DNA of 64,000 nt from Nemopilema nomurai (taxonomy: Eukaryota; Cnidaria; Scyphozoa; Rhizostomeae; Rhizostomatidae), in assembly GCA_003864495.1 (NCBI GenBank), contig ML133382.1, forward strand, positions 17,679-81,678. The letters run 5' to 3'. Made by a program: the position numbers and the translations under genes. Below, one piece after another: positions 23,216 through 37,200 of the stretch. The notes beneath the pieces were generated by a model. That model ran no database searches, had not been told where the DNA came from, and saw only the letters and a list, made by a program, of their open reading frames with translations. Position 1 is the stretch's first letter. Each line of letters starts with the position of its first letter.

Positions 23216-26200
23216 ATGATGATAACGTTCTGTCTGCTTGTTTTTGCTGGCTTCGAGCTGACGATCGGTGAGTCTTGTATAGGAACACTTCTTTGACAAC
23301 CCTTTCCGTCTAGATAACGCACCCTTCCGTCCAGACCCACTTCAAAACTGTGAATAATGCGAATAATGTGAATAATTTATCTTTTATTCATTTCTTATTA
23401 GCACTATTATATTTTGTTCTTTGCCCATGTACGAAACCAAGTAGGTTAAGAGTGATTTTAAATTCTGGCGGTGGAAGGCCACATTAACGGGGGCCCGAGA
23501 ACAATTATTTTCCCAGAAGATGACAACTTATATTTTATTGCTTTAAAAGTGACACAATTAGTTTATTTCGCTCTACAAACCCACTCGGGTACAGCAAGGC
23601 CGTGTTAGCGGGGAGGCAGAGGGCAGTTGCCTCCACCCCACCAAGAAATTTTCAAAGAAAGATTTTTAGTGAGGAAATCATGAAGAAGATCTATCAAATT
23701 ATTACCTGCTGGGAGATGCTATCTAATCATGTGCAGCACGCATGTAAATGAGCTTTACCAATTCTGTTTGTTCACACAGAAAAAGATCTTTTCTCGTAAT
23801 AGAAAGAAAAATAAAAAAAATTATCACCACAACATTAGTAGCAGAGTGTAAGGTTTCATCGGACGACGCAAGGCTGTGACGAAAGCCCTGGAAGAGAAAC
23901 CCACCCGCAGCTATAAGTCTAAATCCCACCTTGGTTTTCTTCCTATTCTATCTTCATCACAGATCATTCCTTCTCGGAGCACATCATAAGTAATACATTT
24001 TTCTCAACGCCTGCAAGCAAAGGATTCCCTCTCTCGACCTTTTCCAAAACTCGTTGGATTCCCTTTCCATCCAGAGTACGCTAGATACGCTTATCACTGT
24101 GCGACCACATGGTGTGGATCTAAACGGACACATTATTCAATTCCCATTTTCAGTGGGTTTCAAATCTTTCCAAGCAGAGAAACCATTTCATATGAATTGC
24201 TGAACACTGCTACACTTAATATTATGCTACATTTGTTCGACATAGGAAAAAGTTTACCAGACTAGGCCCAATCTAGCGACTTGTAATATTGATTAATTCG
24301 ATTTAAACCACTCCACTGGAACTATGCATCCTTCTAAACACAGCAACGAATTTGGAAGTAGATATGCTGAAGACTATGCTGTATGAACACAGAGATTGAA
24401 CAAGTTTCCAACCTTATTTGCCAACTTTTAACATCTACTTGAAAGCTTAAATGATTGTGTACAAAGCCTTTTAATATTTTCATTTGAACGATTTCCAAAC
24501 ATTTAATGTTTCAATAAGAATCTTGAGCCTTCGTTGAAATTCTTGCTTGGAAACTTGAACGGAAGCAATGTTGTTGTTGCTTCCCTTGAGTTTCATACAT
24601 TTATCCGTTGCTTTTCCCTTGTCGGTCAGTTTCTGAGCCTGCACAGGGGCCTTTAGCAATGAGCACTGAGTCGCCTGATTTTGTATGTCAAATACTACAA
24701 ACATGTTCCTTCATTGCGTTCTTAGCTCTGCTTCAATTTGAAGTTTCTCAGTTGTATTTATATATTTCATTAGCAGTGCTCTTATTCATAAAGCAATAGG
24801 TGAATTTTCTACAAATTATCTTTTAGGTGAAATCATCTGCCATGAGCCGTTTGGGTGCTATTCAGACGAAGGACCGTTTGATCATTACCTCATGTCCAAT
24901 CCAAGGCATCCCCGAGAAGTTGGCACTTTTTTCACCATCCATACTCCACTGCGAAGGCGCACTTTCCGCAACTTCAGCAACCATACGTTGAAATCAGTTG
25001 CAAGGTTTCTGAAAAGCAAGAAACTGAAGGTGATTATACATGGCGTGCTAGGTACGTAACCACGATGCATCACTTAGGCCCCGTCTCCTTGGTTATGTCA
25101 TCCGCCTCATTTTCATCATTATATCATGTTTCGCAACATATTGTCAACAACATAGTAATAGTGGCAATAATCAAAGATAATTGAAAAGGATAATAATCTT
25201 GTTCACTATTCATCTACGCAATTTTTGATAATGATAATCATCTTGTTACCAATCATAATAGTTGTAATCAACATAATTTTTGTTTAATGCTCCTTCACAT
25301 CCAGCATTCCAATGGGCGATTTTCATGTTAGCAATGAAGGCCGCCAAAAAATATTCATTTACTGACCTTTTTTTGCTCTACAAGAGAGTGGCCTTAAAAG
25401 TCAAATCGACAGATCTTCGCGAACGTGTTATTTCCTAACATACCTACAGTTCGCAGAAAGTTTCGTCATTTATAAGTAAATAGTGGTATTCTTTATTGTC
25501 TTCCAGAGTCATCTGATAAAATGTGGGTTCGTGAAATGACAAAAGCTTTATTGGACAAAGGGAATGCTGATGTCATAGTCATGGATTACGGGAAAGGGGC
25601 CAAAGAGTTGAGAGCAGCGGGGAATGCCCGTCTCGTCGGTGCCCAATTGGCGTACTTGCTTAAGCATATCCTTAGAGAGACAAAAGTACGGCAAAAAGAT
25701 GTCCATGTAATTGGTTTCAGCCTCGGAGCTCATGTTGCTGGCTACGCGGGAACGAGGGTAAAATCCGATGGCTTCAAAATAGGCCGAATCACTGGTGGGT
25801 TTATCGTGGTTGTAATTTCTTGATCTGGCAGCTTTGATGTAAAAATGGTTTCGCATTACCAAAGGGCATGGTATTTTGCGGAAGTTAGGCAACACTGATA
25901 GTTGGCACTAATTCTCCGTCGCTCAAGAGCGCAGTAAGCTTATGGACCTTGTCAAATCAAGCTCTCTAGCCTTCTGCTTACTAACATCGAAGCAATCAAC
26001 TTTTCAAGGCCAACAAAAGCGAAAAATATGTTGATTATAGTGAAGGTGCAGTTGGCTTTCCAATTTCATTTCGCCCTAATAATTTTCTTGGCTTACGGTA
26101 CAATCTCGTCAGGGCTTTCATTTTGGCCCAGTTTTTAACCAGAGCATCCAAACTTCTCATTACAATCAGTAACATTTTATCATTTAAGTGACAAAAATTT

Positions 26201-28264
26201 CTATTCAACCAAACATTTGTTTGCTTACATTATTGGTTATGACCATCAAATTAATTATATTGCTCTCTAATAGCTTCAAATCTATAGCTAATGTGGGTTA
26301 ATCGCAAACAGAACACTGCAAAAGATGTTTGTAACAGCCTTATTTATCGAGACCTTATTTCTCGACTCCTTTCCCTCTAGGACTTGACCCTGGGGACCTT
26401 TTCACTGGCTCGCGAATATACGAAGGAGCCCATCCATTTGTGCGGCTTGACCACAGCGACGCTGACTTCGTTGATATTATCCATACTGACCTCGAAGGCC
26501 TTGGCATTGGCGCACCCATTGGGCACCTGGATTTCTACCCCAACGGAGGAGCAATCCAACCTGGCTGTGGTGTTGTCCATTTCGTAAATGGTGATTTTCT
26601 AGCTTTCTCGACCTTAATCCAACGTTTTCCCTAAAGGGTTTAAAAAACTTATGAAATTAAACGGGCATTTATGAACCTGTTTAGGACCAAAAACGTTGGT
26701 TGGTAATGGTCACAGGTCAGAATCTTTCTATTCATCGAAACTAGTACAAGCACAATAAAGGAACTTCTTTCCCCAGCACCCAACTTTTTAGCATCGGACT
26801 TTCTTGCGTCTGCCTTATCAGCACCTGGCTTTCAAGATCTTCCCTGCACACGATTTTCCTGTGCTCGAGTTCCCAGGTCCTGACTTCCAGGCATCCGACT
26901 TTCCTGCACTAGACTTCCTAGAATCTGACTTCCAGGCATCCGACTTTCCTGCACTCGATATCCTAGAATCTGATTTCCAGGCATCCGACTTTCCTGCACT
27001 AGGCTTCCTAGAATTTGACTTCTAGGCATTCGACTTTCCTGCACTAGACTTCCTAGAATCTGACTTCTAGGCATCCGACTTTCCTGCACTGTACTTCCCA
27101 GCTCCTGACTTCTTGGCATCCGACTTTCCCGCACTGTACTTCCTAGCATCTGATTTCTTGGCACCCGACTTTAGGATCTAATTTCTCAGCACCCGCTGTT
27201 TTAGGTACCTACCCTATCTATTCCCTTTGCTGCTGGCTGTTTCCCCGTGTACATTTTTTGATTTATTCGTAAAACTTCATTTGCAGCTATTGCCAGTCAC
27301 TTATAAGGTGCCAAATCTTCTTTATTTCTCCGTACCTTTTCATTTCTAGCACTGACCAAATTCTTCTTCCGTTTCTCTGATATGTTTGATAACCACAAAG
27401 TCCATTAATTACGCCTTTTTGCAATCTCTGATGAATTTCATCAATGTTATCATCTTGCCAGCAATGAAATACCAAAGTGATGACGTAGCAAAAACTAGTA
27501 TTTTAGAATTTCTTCATTTTGAGCACATATCTGAAAAGAGCATTTATAAAATGCCGCTAAACATGAAAAATAAGCTGAACCACAGGCAGAGATATAACCA
27601 GATCAAGCTTTAGAAAACAGTCTCGAAAAAGTAAAATATTTATAAATATTTATCATTGGCCATGTCTTACTAATTTTTTAACAGTTTGGCTATGCAGACG
27701 CTTTAGGTGAAGCAGATGGCGAAGCAGACATGTTTTTGCAAACAATTAAAGCAGGCACTTGGAATGCGAACATGTTTTAACATGTTCTTTATACGAGCTA
27801 ACGTTTGCGCCATCTTAACTATGGCTTAGAGAACATTTTAAGAGCCTTATGACAGCAAACCTTGATTCAAGATTTCAAGAACCGCTTTATATTTTGTTTT
27901 AGAGTTTAATAATATCCGCTCCTGGGACAAATTGCTCCAGACGCTGGGATGCCACCATATTCGTGCAGTCCAGTACTTCACCGAGTCGATATCAAGTACT
28001 TCATGTAACTTCACTGCTTACCCATGTGAGAGTTTCGAAGCCTTTAAGGATGGGCGTTGCAAGAAAAGCTGCAGCGTAGAAGGATGTCCTGTAATGGGTT
28101 ATGACTCAGTTGAGCACGGCTGGATGTCCCACCTCAAAGGAAAGAAGCTTTATCTCTCAACGAACAGGAGATCTCCATTTTGCAAGACAAACACGAAGCC
28201 CAACACGATTAGCATATGGGAATCGTTTGCTGAAAAAATGTTTTCATTCTTTTCTCGTAGATGA
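23216..28264 (+). CDS. Secreted triacylglycerol lipase / phospholipase A1, pancreatic-lipase family, no PLAT domain
   Basis: Exons: 23216-23267, 24827-25051, 25507-25794, 26381-26583, 27905-28264. They join in phase to 375 aa, and all introns are GT-AG. The start ([17 protein letters not shown]) gives a short signal peptide, so the protein is probably secreted. [14 protein letters not shown] at residues 22-35 matches the mature N-terminus of the family. The nucleophile elbow [13 protein letters not shown] places the catalytic Ser at 164. Asp191 lies in TGLDPG and His274 in GCHHIRAV, completing the triad. HLDFYPNGG is also family-typical. The lid lies between Cys251 and Cys272 and spans only 20 residues. 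Vertebrate pancreatic lipase continues into a C-terminal PLAT domain of about 110 residues; this protein stops about 100 residues after the catalytic His with a basic tail. Arthropod lipases and phospholipases A1 share this one-domain layout. Substrate choice cannot be read from sequence. Introns 1-3 show nothing notable. Confidence 0.93.
26880..27178. repeat. 45-bp minisatellite in lipase intron 4
   Basis: About six and a half copies of a 45-bp unit, itself three diverged 15-mers such as GACTTTCCTGCACTA. Weaker 15-mer copies extend left to about 26780. Because 45 is divisible by three, long frames stay open through it on both strands, but neither fits the lipase exon phases and I treat the region as intronic. 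Confidence 0.9.
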
Positions 28265-31200
28265 TGATATTGAGAGAACATGACTTTGATTTTACTTAAC
28301 AGATCGCAATCCAAAACTTGTTAGAAATCAATGTTTGCAGATAGATACCTTTTGGTGAGAATCGTCACTATTCACTCCCACTCCACTGAGAAAAACAAAT
28401 AAGTAATTGAAATGTTTCAAGCTATCATTTCGAGATTTTTGTAATGCTAAATAATTCTTGTTTAATTGAGCACCACGTAAAGAGCGGATCATGTTCTTTG
28501 TTGCATTGCAAAGAAGAAAAACTCATTCCGATACATGATTTCATTGCGATAAATAAAAGAGAGAAAGGCCTTTGAAACGGGCACTTTGGGTTTCCCCAAA
28601 GATGTGTCCCCACTCTTCCACTGACACTATGCTTATTTTTCTGAAATTCCTTTCATTTCTCACATCATATAGCCACATTCTGCGTGAATTATCAGCTAGC
28701 TTATCCCATTTGTATCCATCATGATTCGAATTTCATTTTCTTTATAGCAGGGTTTGTCTACTTCATGAAAAGTTTTATTGGAGAAGATGCACCCTGCTTT
28801 AAGCCTCCTAGTATTGAGGAACCAGTATCTAGACGTTTCAACTTGCTACAATAGAAGATCTAGAATCTCCGCATTGAAGTTTTTGCACAATTTAAGATAT
28901 CGTCATGATGAGATATCCCGGAGAAATTTTCAGATATCTTCAGGGTGTTTGGAAAGAAATTCTTTTTGCAGATGCATGTTTTTATTCTACTTAAGGGTGT
29001 AAGCAAGATCTGGGAAAGCAAATTCTTATCTGCTATTTTGAAGCTTTCAAAGTGCTGAGAACGTATTTCCCTTTGATTACGGCTTACTTATAAAGATTGC
29101 TTAGAGAAGAGCATGAAATAATGGAATAGAATTTTGAACAGTGGGTTAGGCCATACTTAATCTTTACCAGGCAGCGAATATCAGCTGATGGTGAACAATA
29201 ATCTGAAATAAACTAAAATTGTGCCAAACTGCTTACTGTTAAGAAAAGTCAGAGTGAGTTATCAGAAAGCATTGCTATAATCAAATGAAATGTTATAAAT
29301 AAAAGATGACTTCCCAAGATCCAAGACATTTGGGAAAAAGTTTCTGAGTTTTGAAATTTGTGACTCTGTCTAAATTCAGTTTGCCAAATTTTACAACAAG
29401 AATATAATCAGAGCATGATTCTTCAAAATGTAAGGACCAGAGAAGAAAAAAGCTTAAACGACTTCCAAAAACATTGCCTTCTCCATATTTGTTCTACCTT
29501 AAGTAATCTCCAAAGAGCATCATAAACTCATTTCAAGCTATGCCTTTTTAAGAAAATTTATTGTAAATCAGACGACACAAACTGAAGGTATTTGGTCACA
29601 TATCGCATGAAAGTGTTCTATTCAAGGTTCTTTTCAAAACAACAGTTAATCTGTACTCATAGTTTGAAAAAGGGCTCCACCACGAAAGCCTAGACGAAAG
29701 CAAGGTGCTTTTAGAGAATCCTCCGCCACGTTTCCAAAGCACCAAACTCGCTTTAACCGGTTAAGCTAGCCTTCGATCTAGTTCACTGCCTGAAGAACTA
29801 GATTTCTATCCAGCAGCTAGAACACAGTTGTTTTCAATAACTCTTAACTTCAGTTTTATTGATCCTAGATGCTCAGACCTTACAGTGACTTAAAAGAATT
29901 TTCACCCGATTTTACAATGAACATACAGCACTTTATAACTAAGCAGGGGTTTCACTACACAAAATGGCAGTTCGCTTCTAAAGAGCACTTCCTATTAAAA
30001 AGTAATAGCTGAAATTCTGTGTTCGCTGTCGATTCTTCCAGAATAAATGGAAAGTATTTTTGGTTCGTGTCGAGGAGAAGATGATCATTTCGAACTAAAG
30101 ACAATACCTGGAATTCTCGACGGCATTTCCAGTCAAACGCGGGTCGCTGTCTTGGAATGCGGTGAATTCCATTCAGAATTGAACTGTCTCTCTAATATTC
30201 GTGTTCAAGCTCAGCACGAGGGTTACGCAGGGCCTAATTGTCTGCGTGAAACTTTGTCTTAACCTCCTTACACGGTTTTTCCCCACTCAGCATCATGATA
30301 CTTAACAAGTTCCACAAGGCTCAAGGCTCAAAATTGGGAAGAAAGCAGCATTCTGGCATTTGCAAATAAATAAAGTCATCGGTGCTCAATCATCGCGTGG
30401 CGCGTGATTTTTGACCTTTCGACGTCCTATGACCTTTATTAGAACAATTAAAGGCGACGTTATTCAGCTTCGCTTCTATAAGATAAACACCACCTAGCAT
30501 TAACAAATGAAAAACCAATGTTCGTGAGTCCTAAGCGAAACACGATGAATATAGCTTAGGTAGCGTTCTCAGGTAAAATAACGTGCGGCATGCGATATGG
30601 CGGTACTGGGTTCCCTTTCACGTCACACCTATGATCGCTACACGAAACTTTCGAATGAATTCCACCATAAGGAACTTTTATTTGCAACTTGAATTCATTT
30701 CGGTCCATGCTTTTTGGTACTCCTTGTTCTACCAGCCAGGACAGGCCTTTCCTTCTGCGCTGCAGTGTATAGCAACAGCGACCTGGTCACCTAAGGTCAC
30801 ACGTGTGTGCATGGCATGGTCAGTTAACACGACCCTGATTCTATTGATCTTCAAACACCGACCGTTGACCCCTGCATCTTTGAATTTCGGCAGAAAGGTG
30901 ATTTTTGGTAGCATTCGCGAACTCCCAAGATCAAGAAGGACTGACTGGCAACTTCGTTGTGAGTATTTTGAGACAAACATCGACGCTTACCTGCAGCAGT
31001 TCTCAATTCTGCCAGTAAGTTTAGCTGTCTACTGTGTCATGTCTTTTGGTTTATCCGCAACAATACTACAGCACCGCTCTTTATTTTGTTGGCTAGACTC
31101 CTTGCCGGCCAGCTGCATAACCAAGTTCGATTTTCATCAAGTTCTTTTTCAATCCCGCAGCGTTGTCCAACCTACCAAAGACTGGATGATGATGGACGTA

Positions 31201-34200
31201 GCAACTGAAACTTTTCTATCTCAAATATGCCACACACGGGTAAGGAATATCTTCCGTTGTTATCATCACTTTCTTCACGTAGAAAACATTTTGACCTCCT
31301 GGTCGTCGATCCCTCGTGTTGAAGAGCAAAGGCCAGTGATAATATCGGGTCAGTTTTCGTCCTTGTTTGTGGCAAGGCAAAGATAAATAAACTTGACTTG
31401 AAGAGCCTTTGGCAAGGAATAAGGGCAAATCTGACAATTAGATGCATTCTTGAGATCGGAGAAACCAATCACTTGCAAAGTAATCGTAAAATGTAATGAT
31501 GTAAGTAAGCATAAAGATGTAAACTAAAGAAAGCGATTAATGGTCGGATTGTTAAGCTATGGTATCATTCGTCCATTTCCAAAATTTGCTAGTATGCCTT
31601 GATCTGATGCGCCAATTCAAAAGGAGGCCTATAATGTTTGAAACGGCACTGTTTCTTGCGTCAAATTTACAAGACCCACGATATGCCTACTAACGTAACA
31701 TGGAGAACACCTAGAATTCGGATCTGTCACGTATATATAATATAAGGATTTAAAGGGACGTAAATGCCAACTCCTGGAAAAGGCCTACGTTTGGAAAATT
31801 GCATCAAGTTGAGCACTGCGCAAAAGGCGCGCCGCGCGAAAAGCAAGCCGTGAGAAAAGCGTGCCGCGCCATGTTGGACACACGTCTCAACAACAGTACA
31901 AAACTGTACACCCCTTCATCGAGCCGTTTTCTCTTTGAGTATCAAACGATAAGCATTGAGCAATGAAGAGCGATACATGTTTTCTATTGTAAGTTATTGT
32001 GCGTTTTTGCACATGCTTATTACTGAAGTTCCGTTTTCAACTTAATAGAATCTTTATTTTTATCGATAGAATCTTTTACTAAGGAATTTTTCATGTAATT
32101 GGCACTCTCTCCGTGAATAGTTTTTCACTTGGAAAGTGGAACCTTTCATGTTGTTATAGCCCCGCTGCAAACTTGTTTACTTGCTATTTTCAATCTCCTT
32201 TTATTACTGTTTTGATGGCGCGTGTCGATCTTTTTGCTTGTGATGGAGTTTTGAAACAGTGGGCAGAACTCAGTATTACAGAAGCAGACTTCAGGCCTCC
32301 TTTGAAATTTGCCAACATTTATGTAGACAGAAGTATGAAGCAAAAGAAAAAAATCTATTAAAAAATGAAAAATGATTGTGCCAAAAGAAAGAACAGAAAA
32401 TCACAAATTTTGATTTGCAGAAGAGGGAAGCAGAACTTTTAAAGGCGCACGCTTAACTTGCAACTATTCATAATTGGAAGTATTTTCTTACTATCGAGAA
32501 TTCTCTTCACATCTGAAAGGTTTTTTCGCTCAACCAATTGGTAATGATGATCGTCCAATAAAGAACTTCACAGATTGAAGATTTCACTCCAATCTGCCAA
32601 GGATCTTCAAAGTTCTCATTAAAAAGTTTAGGTTCATAAAGAAGCTTCGACTTAACATTATTTGCAGGTCCCAGCCACGATCATGTTCGAACGTGTCCGA
32701 TAACTGTTTAGGTGCTATGAGCGTGTGTTTTTCTGTTTCAAGGGTCAAAGGTGAGTTTTGAACTGTTCGTGATCTGAACAGAGATGCATCACGCAGTGCA
32801 AGAGTAAAATCGCCCATGCGAAGTATTGACTTACATCGAATGAATCTTTTTAATACAACTAAGCGTCTATTTACTCGAATCAAAGACATTTTTTCGGCAG
32901 CAATTAAATACACCACGATGACTCAAGAACAACGGCTGCTGTGTTTCAATGTCAGTCTACGTAGCCTCGATTGGGATTCGCGCTTGAGAGCCTCGGGCTC
33001 AGGGTACTCGCATCCATAGGGCATTTATAAACAGATTGGGAGATTGAGCAAAATGCGGCTCAAAGCATCAAGAATCCATGATATGTCTTAGTTAGTCTAA
33101 TTGAGTTGTTTTCTGGAGTTGAATCTGTAAGGAAAGCTTTCATCTCAGTAAAGTTGGGACGTCTAACTCGAAGCAATTTTAACCACGAAATGTACTTGAT
33201 GAGAAAGTTGCATTCAAATTCAGTTTCATTTTCTATGTTCAAGTGAATCAAGTTGACATCCTTCCAAGCTTTAACTTTCAATTATGTTGCTTAGTTCGAA
33301 TAAACAATATTGCATTTTTGGTATGAAACATTTCTTGGAAAAGCTGGATTGAAGCTTGCAACACTCTTCGCTACACTTTCCTTGTTAAAAGCTAGATATT
33401 GAAGTCAACAATTGCTCGAGATCCACCAGGACTGGACCTCAGGTGATTAGACAGTTGTAGGGTTCAACCATCTTCGGAGTGGAGAAAATGAGGCCTAAAA
33501 AGAAACTCCTTCAATGCCATAGGCTTATAGATGCAGCCAGGATTTATTCATCATTTGCAATATAAGATTGTTGTTTTTATATGGACAAAAATGTTTTAGC
33601 AGTCATAATTGGCTACCTTTCTTAAAGAAACTGCTAGTGTATAGTATAGTAGAAGAAGGAGATAGTATGAGACTTAAGCAAAATCAGGAAACTTCGTATA
33701 AAAAACTTAGTTTTATATGTAAAAGCATACAAAACATTATCTAAACAGTTTGAAAATGAAATGGGCATTATCTACATGCATTTTAAGTCTTTGTTTTATG
33801 GCAATACAATAACTGCGCTTCAACCACGTGATAAGCTTCCAAGGTTTTGAGATGAGAGTCTTTATCTTGATGGAAAATGGAATCTATAAAAGCCACACAT
33901 GGCTAGAAAGTTTTTTATGAACAATAGAATGCCATCCCTTGCTATCTTCCAATGGAACGTTTGCTAACCTCTCTTGTTGGCTTCAAGGCTCCAAAACGAG
34001 GTAGAAGGATGCTCTCAAAAGGCTTCACAGAAACCCGCGATGCTGTCGATTATAAAAAACGATTCAGGCTAAATGATGGCCGGTTAGATTCAGCGATTCA
34101 ACCAAAATATAACATGCCTTGAAAGACCTTAGAGCCATGCTTAAAGCCACAGGATATTATTCAAGTACCGTTTTGAAGAACAAGCTCCTTACATCATGTC

Positions 34201-37200
34201 GATTAATAATTTCCTGCATCTTGTTTTGTGTTCATTGAATTACCTCGCAGGTAGTCCCTATGAGAAGCACAATTAATTGGCTTTAGAAGTATTATGGGCC
34301 ACCTGCATTTATTGGTTCAATAGAGAACAATCAAATTGCGTTGACCGAAGGAGGTTGCTGGCGAAAGAGACTATGGAAAGTTACTTAGTCTTCAGAGTAA
34401 CTGATTCTGAAAAAGTCAGAACATCAAACATCGAGCGTTTCTCTCGAAAATCGTTTCTTTGAACATTGTAAACAAAGCTTAGGTTCACCAGCTACATCAA
34501 ATGATAGAAATTATGAATAACATTACCGTGAGATGTCGGGCAGAGCAACAACAACTTGCAGCACGCAGCATCTATGATCTTCATTAGAGACTTTAAAGAC
34601 GAAACAACTTGTGAATTAATGGGTTGTTGGTGCAGAGCTTGTTATTTTCGTTGTAATTACGTTTGCATCAACCTTGGCAATTCTAATAATTATGTTATTA
34701 TGTTGAATCAATATGATTTGAGAGTATGTACCAATTCTCATTACAGTCGAGCGAGCAGTCTTCTAGCAGGACCGGTTTTGACTTAAATATGGTGAACATT
34801 AATCCCTTCACGAGGCCAGTAGAGAGATTTCCAATGAAAATTTTGACTAACGTCACATGCGTGGGAAAATAATTAAAAGGGTAGTTTTAATTTCAAAAAG
34901 GGTTTGTTTCCAAACATTTGGATTACCTAATCTTTATTAACACGTCAATACATTTGTGCCAAATAATTATTCATTAAAGTTACTCCCTCCACTCCAATTG
35001 TAGAGCTAGACTAGTCTTGAGCATTTTGGAAAAATTTCTTACTGTTGTGTTTATGGTTTAAGGCAATTCATTCTTTTTATCAAATGCCATCGCAAGTTCT
35101 GTGAAGGAGCAGCCTCCTTTTCACGGTCTGCTTTCCCTGTGGTCTGTTTTAGTGGTTACTTCTTCATCGCTGGAGGTCCAAACAAACGGAGTTTTCAAAT
35201 TTTTATCTTTTGTTTTCAAATATTTATCAAATGAAAATATGGTTTCCGATTCAAATTCGTGCCGCATTTTAAAAGGAGGCGCGTTTTTACATTGTTTGTA
35301 TCAAATTGCATGAGTTCTGAAACAAAATACTTTTTATGCTTCAACTGTTCAGGCTTTCGTGAGAATGTATAATAATGAATAAGGTTTACAGAGCAAGAAA
35401 AACACTTGCCATGAAAAGTGATAGCTGGTCCAAAGATCCCTACACTTGACGTCTATCTGTTATCGAAGGGGCTAATTTTATGGGCTTCCCTGACCAAAAC
35501 GAAAATCATTCACCGTTTTTAAATATCCTAATAAAAGCTGCTGGGCATAAATACGCAAAACTGGTAGGAGGACAACGCTAGCTTGATTGGAGCATAATAT
35601 TATGTGTTTGGAGCTGGAGCTTGTGAACTTCAGAGGTGTGAATTGTGTGCATTGAAAATAGTGAGATGGGAGCACCACCACCACCCCTTCCCCGCTGACC
35701 TCTGCTATGCTAAAACAATGTCACCCAATGGTAAGCTGAAAATGCGGGAGAGGGCGTCATTTTGGCCTTTAGTGCAATTTTATGCAAGATAATTGGTCTG
35801 CCAGTCCATTTTGCCATAAAACTAAGCCGGAGATAAGGGCGATTCCCTTAAGTGGTTGTTGTGCACTGAACAGGATTACTGGTGGGAAGTGTTGTTTTAT
35901 TTCAACCTAATTGGGAGATCTTCATCTCGATGCACGGGTTGTGTATGAACACTATCGCGTGACTGTTTAGTGGCATTATGAAACAAACATCATTTCTGAC
36001 CTCTGCACACAGGAGAGGTCAAATTTCGTTTTCAGGTTGCATAAAACTGAGCAGTGGCGATCGGGGTCACGTTTTCACGACGCAGGCTTCGCTTTTCTTA
36101 CCAGAGAAGGGGGTGCGATTTTTTCGAGAGAAGACCAATAGCAGGATATATGAATGGCAATTGTCACAACCATAACATTTTATGATACACATCATAAACA
36201 TAGATTGCAGAGCATGCTGCTGTTGTTTGTCGAAAAGTTTATATGCTAGTAAGGGATACTTACTTTACGATATTACATACTTTTTTATAAAAATACCTAA
36301 TTTATGCCGTGCTTCAATGCTCTTAAAAATTCCGATTTTGAGCCTAAGATTATTCTTGAATTATTCTTGCCTAACACAAGGTGTACATTCGTCTGAAGAT
36401 CAAAGAAAATATTAAATCTTTTTAACGTGTTGCTTCATCATTGATTACTAACAGAGCGGTTGAGTGTATTTTACAACATGCATTTATATATAGCGTCAAA
36501 GTTACAGTTGTTTTGCTTTGGGAGAATACTCAGATAAACTTGATGATGGTCGTGCCTGGCATTATTCTTAATTTCTTTCTTAATTTTAGTAATTTTGACC
36601 CTCAATATTTCTATAGACTTTATTCTTATAAAAAATGTGAAGTTTTCTTAGAAATAAGGAAGTGAAGGCTGGAGATGACTCAAATAAAAATCACAGTTGA
36701 ATCAGATCTAAGTATTAATGCTGAATAAGGAAAGCAAATTAGGTGAGAATGCTCGAGATTGGTCATTTGTGTCAATCGTCTCCAAAATAGCCTGTGCCCC
36801 CTTTAAAATGCAGGCTGACAACTGCCCCGTCGCCTTGATGTACCATAACACGATCAACAAACAAGCTTTGGTCAAAAGTAATCATCTTGACAGGTGAGGA
36901 GGAATACACTCTATTGCTCACTAGCGGCATAACGAGAGGGAAGGTTCCAAATTGAAGGTCAGGGAAGGAGAGGGGTCAAGAGCCAGTTTTTTGGAGCGTC
37001 GTATCTGTTTCCGTTGTAAGTGATAGAAAAACGCCTGGTTATTAACTATTACGAGTATTGTAGAAACCTTAAAGGCCTATAAATTCTATAAGATATTACA
37101 GGGCATTGATGGTGCTTATATTTTCCACAAATATAATTTAATCTTTGTTTGAGAACAGATGGATAGCTAGAGTGGCTCTTAATAGTGAAGTAAATAAAGG

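Noticed and set aside
26804..27164. Repeat-containing protein encoded by the minisatellite
   Set aside because: Open frames on both strands are a consequence of a 45-bp period. They have no splice links in phase with the lipase exons.
32584..32916. 110-codon minus-strand frame
   Set aside because: No domain, no supporting neighbour exons, and a length that chance can give in this background.
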